Below are positions 11,777-21,681 of a DNA stretch of 64,000 nt, piece by piece. The notes beneath the pieces were generated by a model. That model saw nothing but the letters and a program-made list of their open reading frames with translations. It ran no database searches and was not told where the DNA came from. The DNA is taken from contig OY756147.1 of assembly GCA_963576785.1 (NCBI GenBank), forward strand, positions 1,178,001 through 1,242,000, read 5' to 3'. A program made the position numbers and the translations under genes. Position 1 is the first letter of the stretch. The number at the start of each line of letters is the position of its first letter. This DNA comes from Chlorophyllum brunneum (taxonomy: Eukaryota > Basidiomycota > Agaricomycetes > Agaricales > Agaricaceae).

Positions 11777-13270
11777 ATGGTGCCCTCCTTGGTCGTACTC
11801 GTAGCCACCTCCATCTTACCCTTACTCGTGGCTGCACGACCCTCGTCGTACGCAGTATGGGCCGCAGACTCGGCAATAGCTCGCGGTCAGGGAAATGGGC
11901 TAGACTCTTCTGGCAGAGCTACAGTGTCGTATGAGCACGGAGAACTCCAATGGGGTCTCAGGCAACTATACGAAATAACGGGAAACCAATCATACTATGA
12001 TTATATATTGACCGGGGCTGGTAATATCGTCGAAAACGATGGTGCCATCCACGGAGGATATACGTATGTGGATATGTACCCTCAACATTCTCCGCTTCTG
12101 ATGATCTATAGTTTGACAGATTATTCCCTGGATCCCGTGAGGTGCTCTCTCGGGTTTTCTTTCTGCCTCCAGTCTCAAAACTGACCAACTTCGAAGGACG
12201 GGTCCAACTTTCCTCTATTTGTGGGTACTAAACTTATCGGTGGCCCCAGGAGCTTATCTCAGATTACAGATATCAGAAAACAGGACAGACCAAGTGGAAG
12301 ATTGCTGCGGATACCTATAGGAAGCAACTCCAGACACACCCAAGAACTGCGCAAGGCCAATATTGGCACAAGCTGCGCTACTTCAATCAGGGATGGCTTG
12401 ACGGTATATACATGGGTGATGTCTTCTACGCCCAATATACCAACGACTTCCAGTCGACAAATGCTACAGCTTGGGGTGTGTGCATTGAATTGTTCTCCTT
12501 TCTTCTTAACTAACGCATTATCAGCGGACATCACGAGCCAGTTCAACTTGATATTTCAAAACACAATCCAAGCCTCAGGTGTCGCCAATAACATCGGCCT
12601 CCTCTACCACGGCTACGACTTCTCTCACACTGCCGTATGGGCTTCAGCGGACCGTGGTCATTCTCCGGAAATTTGGGACCGTGCCTTGGGTTGGTATGCC
12701 ATGGCCCTCGTTGACGTTCTGGACCTCATTCCCTCCTCTCAACCCGGTCATGCCACGTTACTTAACATTCTAAGGATAATCGCACCCAATATCAGAGACG
12801 CCGCTGACCCATCTTCGGGTGTCTGGTGGCTCGTAATGACGCAACCTGGCCGCACAGGGAATTACTTTGAAAGTAGTGGCTCGGCAATGTTTGTGTATGC
12901 GTTGCTGAAAGGTGTGAGGCTGGGTTACATTCCAGACACGGATGGGAGCATTGTCAAGGCTGCGAAGAGGGCTTACCAGTACATGACTTCACACTGGGTC
13001 GTGTCTAACACCGATGGAACCATGGGCTGGACAAATACGGTCGAGGTATGCAGTTTCGAAATACTAGTCGTATTCTCATGTTGACTCTGGGGCAGGTTGG
13101 GAGCTTGAGTGGGAATGGCACCTACGAGGTAAGGGTTTGACATGTAACATTACTCAAGAACTAACTTTATCCTATCCTCGTAGTACTACATCAGTGTCCC
13201 GACAGACCTAAATGATTTGAAGGGGCTTGCAGCGTTTCTACTTGCCAGTATCGAATACGAAAAGCTGTAG
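11777..13270 (+). CDS. secreted GH105 unsaturated rhamnogalacturonyl hydrolase-like enzyme
   Basis: Six exons (11777-12141, 12197-12224, 12277-12475, 12525-13045, 13096-13128, 13184-13270), 410 aa. Exons of 28 and 33 nt were placed from frame and family pattern. An N-terminal signal peptide is present (PSLVVLVATSILPLLVAA). GH105 marks are ELQWGLRQLYEITG, QGWLDGIYMGDVFYAQY, GLLYHGYDFSHTAVWA, DRGHSPEIWDRALGWY and GVWWLVMTQPGR. The family removes unsaturated uronic acid from oligosaccharides left by pectin lyases. The fold is an (alpha/alpha)6 barrel. Confidence 0.9.
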
Positions 13271-13667
13271 CTATTTTGAGTCAAAATGATTTCTGCGGCA
13301 CGTCTTTTCCAATCACGCTTGTTACATTCCAAGATTTGGGCGTTTCCAGCTGTCCTTGGGGTAGGTGAGCCTTTCTTGCATACTAGAAGAAAAACTAAGC
13401 TTCCATGAGCACGTGCTTAGGCATCCTCACAGCGAAGCATGTTCATGGTTCTTCTCAAATACAGTCTCATGGTCGGCGGGATATCCTTTCCTTTCCGAGC
13501 TCAAGGGCGCTTCTTTCCATGTGGCTGAGGGAGTAACTCGCAGGTCTCAAGCAACTCCAGGGCACGACCAAAGGCCTATGCCGAATATTCAGCCATCAGA
13601 TTTTTACTTCATGGCGGCACTGCCATTAAACAGCTCCCATTCTCACAAGTGTTCTACTCTCACTGAG

Positions 13668-16600
13668 ATGTATATCCCCCATATTAATTGGTTGAGTCCA
13701 TTTTGTATATTGTTGCTTTCAAGTGTTGCAGGTGCACAGGTTGCCGTCAACTTGACGTCTTTGGTGAATCTTTTCATTGGGACGGCATCTGGCGCAAATG
13801 GTGGAAGCGGAGGAAACGTGTTTCCCGGTATGTTTGACGATACGCGCTGCTAGACTCCGTCTAAGACCCATTAAACAAATCTGACATTCAGGTGCCGCCA
13901 TTCCTCATGGTATGGCCAAGGTACGTTCAATATGTTTACCTGACAAGTGTGAACTGAGATCCTCATTACACGTGTCACTAGGTTGGCATTGATGTCAGCA
14001 CTGCGCCTCGTCAGGCAGGCTATATTTCCGATAACTCTTCCATCACTGGCATCTCTCTCATGCACGACGAAGGAACTGGAGGGAACACGAATGGTGGATA
14101 CGGGATTTTCCCCCTCTTCCCTCTCATCAACTGCAATTTCACATCTTGTCCTGTTAATCTGAGTGCAAGGCAAGCATTGCGTGCTGCAGGAACTGACGGT
14201 TTGTCACTACCCATAACCTCATGCGTTATGGAATGAAACCTAATAGTTGTGTCTATTAGCGGCTTCTCCTGGGTACTTCACGTCTACGTTCGTCAATGGT
14301 ATCAAACTTGAAACGACGTCTACTCGTCGGGCTGGCTTGATCCGGTTCACGTTCCCTCCTTCCGCAACATCCAGTCACGTCGTTGTCGATCTCTCGAACG
14401 ACCTTCAGCGTTCTTTTCATGGAGGTACTTTGAGCATTACGTCAAGCGGGCGCGTCCAATTGCAAGGAACATTCTTGCAGGTAGGACGTTTCGTATATTC
14501 GTTTACCTAAATACGACCTAACATGAAAACAGAGCTATGGACCAGATAACTATACTGCATATGCTTGCTACGATTTTCTTCAATCCTCGACAACAAATCC
14601 ATCCCCTATCCTCTCATATGGAACTTACAAATCGGTTTCCACCTCTTCCCCCAACACGATTATTATCACACCCATAAACAACTTACCTACCGGTACACTT
14701 TCCTTCCCGTTCACCTCCTCAACGAACCCGACGCAAACCGGCGCGCTCATACAGTTCGATCCAAATCGCATCGGAGGGGTTGTGACAGCACGTTTCGGCG
14801 TTTCAACGAAAAGCTCTGCGCAGGCATGCACTAATGCAGAGAGTGAGATCGGTGACAATTGGGATTTCGACGGTATCAGAGAGACAAGCAGGAAGATGTG
14901 GGAAGATTTGTTGGAGAGGGTTCGGGTGGATATTGAAAAGGAAGATAAAACCGTGGTCGAGCTACTATATTCTTCCGTGAGCGAACCCCTGAACACCCCA
15001 GATTTTCACTGATTTTGCTTTATGTCTATAAACCCAGCTTTACCGGGTGTCACTTGTACCTGCCAACTTGACTGGCGAAAACCCATACTGGGAATCGGAC
15101 GATCCATTTTTCGACGCCCTCTTCTGGTGATTCTGATCTTTTTTTTTCTCCTGAAAGACCAAGATTCATATTGTTGCAGTTCATGGGACACCTTCCGTAC
15201 CGTTCACCCCCTGCTGTCATTGGTTGCACCTCGAGAATGGGCAGACATCATCAGATCCTATGTCGATGGTTGGAGACACAGAGGTATGTGCCATCTCACT
15301 TGCACTTCAGAGCTAGTGGCCAACACGGGGCTTTAGGGTTCATTCCGGAGTGTCGAGCGAATACCAAGGCGTCAGTCCCTCTCAACTCTTCATTGTTCAA
15401 AATCTGAAGTACCGAGGTCCTTTCAGTGGGTATGTCCAAGGGGGCTCTGATGGTATGCCAATTCTCGGGGACTTTGCAGCGAAGTACCATCAGTTTGCTA
15501 CGGAACTTGGCGTGCCTATGGATGACCTGTACCAAGCGCTAGTAGACACTGCCGAAAATACAGTTCGTACTAAACACTTTGATCCGTATTAAGCTCACGC
15601 TGATTTCTCTTAAGCCACCGGATTGGTTAAGAGGTGCGGGCTCCTTGTCCTGCCGCATCAGACGTTGGGCTTAAAAACCTTGTAGTGGGCAGGCAAAACA
15701 CAGCATGGGAGATGTTCGGATATATTCCTACAGACTGGGATGATCCATCTGGTTCGACAGGTCTCGAAACGCGCGAGGCATCTCGTGCCTTTGAGGTGTG
15801 TATATCTCGCTCCCCGCGCTGCTCGCTTCTAAACGTCCGATGATAGTATGCCTTGGGTGACTTTGCTGTCCGACAGACCGCTCTCGTGTTGAATAAATCT
15901 GAAGCTGACGCGACTAAATACACGAATCGTTCGATGAATTTTGTCAATATGTGGGATGCTAGTTTGGTAGATGATGGGTTCCAAGGATTCGCACAGAGGC
16001 GATTCCCCGTACGTCTCTCTTCCATGAACTTGAAACGATGCTGATTGAAGGTGTGCATGGCAGAACGGAAGCTTTGCATTTAGTCCCCCGGATGCATGCT
16101 CGCCTATTGATCCAACTCCACATTCATGTGCTCGAGGGACCGATAATGATGTCGGGTTTTACGAATGTACGTGCATAATCTCTGCTCTAACCCCGCACTC
16201 GTAGTGACTTATTAATAGCGTCCTCATGGGAGATGAGCTTTTTTGCACCCCAATCAATGTCGACTATCATCAAACTTATGGGCGGAGAAGATACCTTTAT
16301 TAAGCGAGTGTAAGCTATCAACCTGCAACTCTAGAAGACCCACCATTGAAAGCAGGGACATAGGGATCATTACTTTTCAAAGGGATACTTCCAAGCGGGC
16401 AATGAGCCATCCTTTGCCGTTCCCTGGGCATACCACTATGCCAACAGACCTGATCTCACCGCACGTAGGGTACGAGAAGTGGTCTACCAGAGCTTCAACA
16501 CCAAGATCGGAGGGTTCGTCTCCGCTTTCATACAGATTTCCCTTCACCACTCATCAGGTTTGAAGGATACCAGGCAACGACGATTCTGGCGCGATGGCTG

Positions 16601-17013
16601 CCCTGCTCACTTTCCATCTCCTGGGCCTCTATCCAGTTCCATCGACCACCCAACTCTTGATCGGTTCTCCCTTCCTTTCCGCCTATAACCTGACGACATC
16701 AGTCACATCAACGCAAACCTTTAGTACCACCGTCCGCGTCGAAAACTTTGACTCCCGGACTCTGGTCCAAAACCCGTCGAATGGCACGAGATTGTACGTG
16801 CAAAGTGTGACAGTTGATGGAGAGGCGTTGAAGAGTCGCTGCTGGATCGATTTATGGCAGCTTCTCAAGAGCAAGGAGGTTGTTATTCAAGTTGGCGAAG
16901 ACCCAGGAATGACCGTGGGTTGTGGAACTGAGGAGGGAGCCGTTCCAGCAAGTTTGGAGGAGGGTGGGTTCGGTGCACCAATCCCCACCGGTGTACACCC
17001 TCCCAATGCATAG
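13668..17013 (+). CDS. secreted GH92 alpha-mannosidase-like protein
   Basis: Fifteen exons (13668-13827, 13892-13920, 13982-14198, 14260-14480, 14533-14976, 15038-15126, 15180-15283, 15337-15370, 15427-15562, 15634-15795, 15847-16008, 16064-16166, 16219-16309, 16364-16513, 16566-17013), 849 aa in frame. A signal peptide is followed by the GH92 N-terminal beta domain (GGNVFPGAAIPHGMAKVGID) and the catalytic barrel (WDTFRTVHPLL, GSDGMPILGDFAAKY, EPSFAVPWAYHYA, GIPGNDDSGAM). GH92 enzymes are calcium-dependent exo-alpha-mannosidases, usually alpha-1,2. The acceptor before 15634 is the least certain junction, as the GH92 consensus is poor there. Confidence 0.88.
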
Positions 17014-17097
17014 TAACCGTGGACAAAACGAATTAGATGACTACAAGGGTTGACAAAGTACATGGTTGAACGTCCACTCAAATAATGATACAACTTT

Positions 17098-17544
17098 CTA
17101 TTTATTCAGCTGAGCCTGAAGAGCCTCAAGCTCCTCCCGAGTCTAAGGGTTTCTATAAGTAATCCGCGGGGATAAAGCGAATAGGAAGGTCCGACCTTAG
17201 GGGGAGGAAGATTGTTCAAAGCCTCTTGATTCGGAATCGCTGGTCCGGGAGCACTTGTGAATGCACTAAAAGCACCCTGACCACTCCTCAATCCGCCGGT
17301 CTCTTCGCTGGGTTTCTGCAAATCCGCAGGGTCATTGGTTTTCTGTTGAGTGATGAATATTTCTGCAGCGAACAAGCTGATGATTACTTACCGCAGGATG
17401 GGGAAGGGTGGTGAACCTCTGCTCTTCGCCTCCTTCCTTGGGGGCTCCTTCCTTGGAGGGAGCCACGGAATCACCAACAGGGTGGTTATGGGCTGGCTTG
17501 GTGGTGGAGAGCTTTTCTTTGATATCGTGGAGAACGCTTGCCAT
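17098..17544 (-). CDS. small hydrophilic basidiomycete protein, function unknown
   Basis: Three exons (17392-17544, 17196-17342, 17098-17142), 114 aa, phases 0. It is hydrophilic and probably largely disordered: an N-terminal amphipathic helix (ASVLHDIKEKLS), a Gly/Pro/Glu-rich middle, and a short C-terminal helix (REELEALQAQLNK). An alternative in-frame ATG at 17565 adds seven residues. It ends convergently with the GH92 gene (85 bp apart). No family is assigned. Confidence 0.7.
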
Positions 17545-17779
17545 TGTGAGTGGGGAATCAATCATACCACCAACGAGGTGTTATATAGCTGGGGTGGTAT
17601 GACGTCGTCAGGTGGCGGTGCAGACCTCTACAGTAATCGCGCAGCTCCTCGGCCAGGCACTGGGCCGACTTATGACTGGACTACGCAGTATGTTATAGAT
17701 AGATTGGTACGGGGCAACAGTTATACCGATCAAGATACAAGAAGCAGAGCGAACAGAGAACAAAAAAATAGGGGTTATT

Positions 17780-18312
17780 TTATGACTTGAGGACCTGCCA
17801 AAGAGCATTTCTCAACATTCCAGCCCATGTCTTCCGGAAGAAGATTACTTACACGGCGGAATTCTGGGCGGGGAACAGGGCAGTAATCAGCTCTATACGG
17901 CCGGGCAGATGTGTCGTGGAGGTCGCACCATGAAAGTCAATGACGCCATTCCCGTCTGCATCAGCCTCCTTCATCATCAGCTCTAACTCCTCTTCTGTCA
18001 ATGGCACTCCGAGTTTCTCCATCATGCTCCTCAGTTCCTCAATGTTTATCGTCCCATTCCCATCCTTATCGAACGTCCTGAATGCTTCCCATAGTTCCCC
18101 TTCATCGTCCACATTTGAACGAGTCAACATGAGCTCGAGGAATTCCTCAAAATCGACGCTTCCATCCTTGTTGGCATCTAAGCGTTCCATGATAGCTCCA
18201 AGTTCCTTTTCCGTCGGGTTTTTGTCCAAGTTGCACATGATCGCGGTTAATTCTTGGGGCGATAGAATGCCATCTCCATCTGTATCCATCAGTTCAAAGG
18301 TGTCTTTGCACG
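17780..18312 (-). CDS. calmodulin-like protein, four EF-hands (N-terminus unresolved)
   Basis: Supported exons are 17929-18312, 17853-17863 and 17780-17794. Four good EF-hand loops are visible: DTDGDGILSPQE, DANKDGSVDFEE, DKDGNGTINIEE and DADGNGVIDFHE (the last spans an intron). The protein ends EFRRVLKS where calmodulin ends EFVKMMLSK. The final two introns sit at the same codons and phases as in the canonical calmodulin gene at 20008, and so does the intron before the first helix. The first one to three small exons (up to roughly 18,400, where an ATG lies at 18401) could not be fixed. It is probably a calcium sensor; its targets are unknown. Confidence 0.8.
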
Positions 18313-18854
18313 CTTGAATACATTCTTGAGCTCTGTGGTGTCGATTTAGGTACTGGAAACAAACCAGAGACCCGATCTGCAAAATGCTGAGCGGTGAGCA
18401 TGATCGGGAACTTCGATAATGCGTACCCTCAGGCTTCAACAGACCCAAGTGACGAGTGTTTCAGTGTTTCAGAAAGGGGGTAAAGTCGTCGCAAGTGCAC
18501 ATACAATCTCCACTCGCGGCATCGTACTACGCTTTGGTGTGGTCTTGAAATGTCTATGGACAACGTGGGAGGAAGGGGAAGACAGTCACCAGTCACTCTC
18601 CTTGGCCTCGCGATCGACTGGGGCGGTTTGCAATGCATTACTTCTATATCCGCAGCCCTCCGAGTATTCTGCACCGACCACCACGGAAAGACCGTCATTC
18701 AAACTCTTATCGACTCAGAGAAGACTGAAAGTGTGCACGGGCTCCCACACACAAACACCCATAGTGATCTTATCAAAATAACTTACTGGCATTCGACGAT
18801 CAACTCAGGAGAGAAACTGTTGGATTATCCTGCATAGAATAGCATATGGAAGGA

Positions 18855-19531
18855 TTACTCTGATGGTTGAACTATTGCATTTAACGTCGTATGTGACCGG
18901 AACCCTGCAAGCAACGCATTTATCGCCACTGGCCATAAGGCAGAGGTTAGGTTACCATGCGGTTGACTCGCCGGGTCAGATACTTACTTGGAAAGGTGAA
19001 TATTTCTTGGTCTGGCTTGAGCCCAAGCGCACTGATGCTGTGGTCCAGCTCAAATCCCGTAAGATATTTCCCCTTGATTGTGGCAATGAATCGTCCTAAT
19101 ATTTGCTTGTTCCCTATCCAGGGACTATCACGATTGTGAGATTGCAAACCACTTGCTTCGGCTTCCCGTCCGACTTCGCGGCAGATATTCTTCCAGAGTT
19201 TCCATGCCCAGGTTTCCCAATTGAGTTCCTGAGCCAAGCCAACAAGTTCCACATTATCCAGGTGGCCTCTAACGTGACGGTCGAAGCGGATGAAAAGCCT
19301 TTGAAAAACAACATGGGGTACCGGCGCAATTCCATATTGATTTCTTCGATTGGTGCCCACACTGTTCTGTGCGGAGGGAGGCACCGTCAAAATACGCGAA
19401 AGCGCGCGGTATGATATCAGTCCACTTCCCCTGTCTGTTAAATCTGAAATTAAAATCAATGAGACTATTAATGTATTTGGACTCACAAAATAATCTCTGT
19501 ACATACACTGACCGTATGAGGTCGCGGACAT
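18855..19531 (-). CDS. strongly diverged EF-hand protein (putative)
   Basis: Exons 19513-19531, 18988-19443 and 18855-18904 give 174 aa. A further in-frame 54-nt GT-AG intron may lie near 19,090-19,150 (156 aa if removed). Starting MSATSYDLTDRG, it shows EF-hand-like helix-loop-helix patterns at calmodulin spacing, with loop ligands largely lost: TDRGSGLISYRAL, then a loop-like NRRNQYGIAPVPHV, then FDRHVRGHLDNVELVGL. Family assignment is my reading by eye; calcium binding is doubtful. It lies between two clear calmodulin-family genes, which supports the idea of a decayed or repurposed copy. It could also be an unrelated hypothetical gene. Confidence 0.5.
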
Positions 19532-20007
19532 ATTGATCCTTCAATGGGAGGTTGCGGGTTGGCGGATAGCGACACAACCGCCCCCCCGTTATTTTTGTGG
19601 CGGGACACTCTGGGAGCCTAAAAGAAGAGTAAGAGGGGGTGATTTCAACATCTGCTATTTTTTTTTATCCTTGTGGCCTATAGTCCAGAAGTCACATAGC
19701 CGCCACAGCCCAACAATAAAGTCGTTGTGTCGGACTCGTCTTGTGACTGGACATCGACTTTAGAAACCAAATGTTCATAACAACCCTGCCACTCCGAACC
19801 TTGGACCATTGTGCATTGTTGCTGTGATGAACTCTATACATGTCTGCCTTCGTATCAAAGAAGTATAACGGAAGTCTGAGTCGCTGGCCCATAAAGGGAA
19901 GATGCGGAGATAGCCGAGCCCGCTCTGATTTAACCCTCCACAACAGTCTCCATAAACCAACAAACACCTTGACACCCCCACCTACTGTCCTCCATCCACC
20001 CTCCACC

Positions 20008-20927
20008 ATGGCTGACCAACTAGTACGTCCTCCATTCCAGTCCGATTGACACAGCGGGCAATACTAATCATCGTGCACTATTTGTTCCTAGTCTGAAGGT
20101 GAAGCCCCATTCTCAATCGCATCTGCCCATGACGCGGTACTCCTGTGAATGCTGACGCGCTCATTCTCCTCTGCGCTGCGCCTTTGTCGCTCCAACCCGT
20201 AACAGAACAAATCTCTGGTGGGTCATCGGCCATCGATCGTCACAACAAGCCCCTAATTCTCCCTCTTTTACGTAGAGTTCAAGGAAGCTTTTTCCCTTTT
20301 CGATAAGGGTAAGCACACCCCTTTTGGTCCATATCGCGCCAAGCTCACATTGTTATCCTTTCCCTTTTTCAAAGATGGTGATGGCACTATCACGACCAAG
20401 GAGTTGGGCACTGTTATGCGCTCTCTTGGACAGAACCCCACGGAAGCCGAACTTCAAGATATGATAAATGAGGTTGATGCAGACGGCAACGGAACCATCG
20501 ATTTCCCCGAATTTCTCACCATGATGGCACGCAAAATGCGCGATACTGATAGCGAAGAAGAGATCAAGGAAGCCTTCAAGGTCTTCGACAAGGATGGCAA
20601 TGGCTACATCAGTGCTGCCGAGCTAAGGCATGTCATGACAAACTTGGGTTCGTCCATCCCGCCCGCCCGCTGTTGCGAACTGTGAGCTGACTGGCAGATT
20701 TTAGGTGAGAAATTATCTGATTCGGAGGTGGATGAGATGATACGTGAGGCCGACGTTGACGGCGATGGGCAAATCAATTACGAAGGTCAGTCATTCAAAC
20801 CATATGACCCTGATTATATCTGATGTGGGGTAACTATTGAACAGAGTTCGTCAAGGTACGCAGACCATACTTCCCTGAGATTCTACCCTCGTGCTCACCC
20901 GCATCATAGATGATGCTGTCAAAGTGA
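20008..20927 (+). CDS. CMD1: calmodulin
   Basis: Eight exons (20008-20022, 20092-20098, 20206-20217, 20276-20308, 20375-20647, 20705-20785, 20845-20855, 20910-20927) give exactly 149 aa, the standard calmodulin length. Four canonical loops: [48 protein letters not shown]. The sequence starts [20 protein letters not shown] and ends EEFVKMMLSK. Exons of 7, 12 and 11 nt are needed to keep the conserved N- and C-termini. It is an essential calcium sensor acting on kinases, calcineurin and myosins in the cytosol. Confidence 0.96.
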
Positions 20928-21166
20928 TCTGTTATCGTAGCTCGGATTTGAACAGCTGTAAATTACGATTATGACTACTTTCATTTTCTCTTTTGCGTGC
21001 CGCATGGGACATGAAATACATGCAAAGCACTGTGGGAGGCGAGATATACACCATTACCGATGTAGACACCAGCCACCAACTTGACGGAGGATCGGTTGGT
21101 TTTGTGGAAACTCCAAAACGAATGAAACAAGTCCTGACCGATTGGGGGGAAAACAACAAAAATATT

Positions 21167-21247
21167 TCCCACTAGCTGATTCGAACAACTGATCTTCTCA
21201 TTGCGTTGGAATACGAGTGAGACGCCTTACCACTGGGCCAAGCGGGA
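21167..21247 (-). tRNA. tRNA-Thr (anticodon CGT) with a 10-nt intron
   Basis: Read on the minus strand, the 7-bp acceptor stem pairs TCCCGCT with AGTGGGA. The D arm has A-box TGGCCCAGTGG, the anticodon stem is TCTCA/TGAGA, and the T arm AGTTG-TTCGAAT-CAGCT carries a B-box. The loop is 17 nt instead of 7: CT-CGT-A, a 10-nt insert TTCCAACGCA, then A. The insert sits right after position 37, the canonical eukaryotic intron site. A run of T follows the 3' end on the minus strand (Pol III terminator). Mature length is about 71 nt before CCA. Confidence 0.88.
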
Positions 21248-21681
21248 ATTTGATTCTATCATCCAAGGAATATAATCGATGTCAATCACTGGTTCTTATA
21301 TTGAATTTTAACTACAGATCAGTCGACAGATTATGGCGTTGGTTCCTGAACCCTCTTTGAGGGGGTATTTCCACAAAACATTGGATTCGTCCTTGGCATC
21401 GAGACTGCAGGGAGTGTCTTAACGTCCACCAGGGTGGTGGCTGTATTTGATACAACCTCTGAGCTGGTGATCGCCTTCCCTCTGGTCATTGTCGTCATGA
21501 AGTACTTTTTCGTATACATATGCTGACTGACTACCAGATGCACAATCCACTAACATGCCATATCAGCAGTGTCACAGGATAGCCCAAACGTCCCCTAACA
21601 GACCCGAGTTGCATTGTCTTCGGGTTATCCAGAAATCCTATGGAGACAATGGTTCTGAGTAAAATATCACTTCACCTGACA

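Noticed and set aside
12221..13084. 287-codon ORF treated as the start of a gene within GH105
   Set aside because: Its first part is a frame shadow. GH105 motifs switch to another frame there, and splicing at 12225-12276 and 12476-12524 gives the family sequence.
13365..13853. 162-codon ORF starting upstream of the GH92 gene
   Set aside because: Only its last 54 codons are GH92. The upstream part has no signal peptide or conserved sequence, and the ATG at 13668 is followed by a normal signal peptide.
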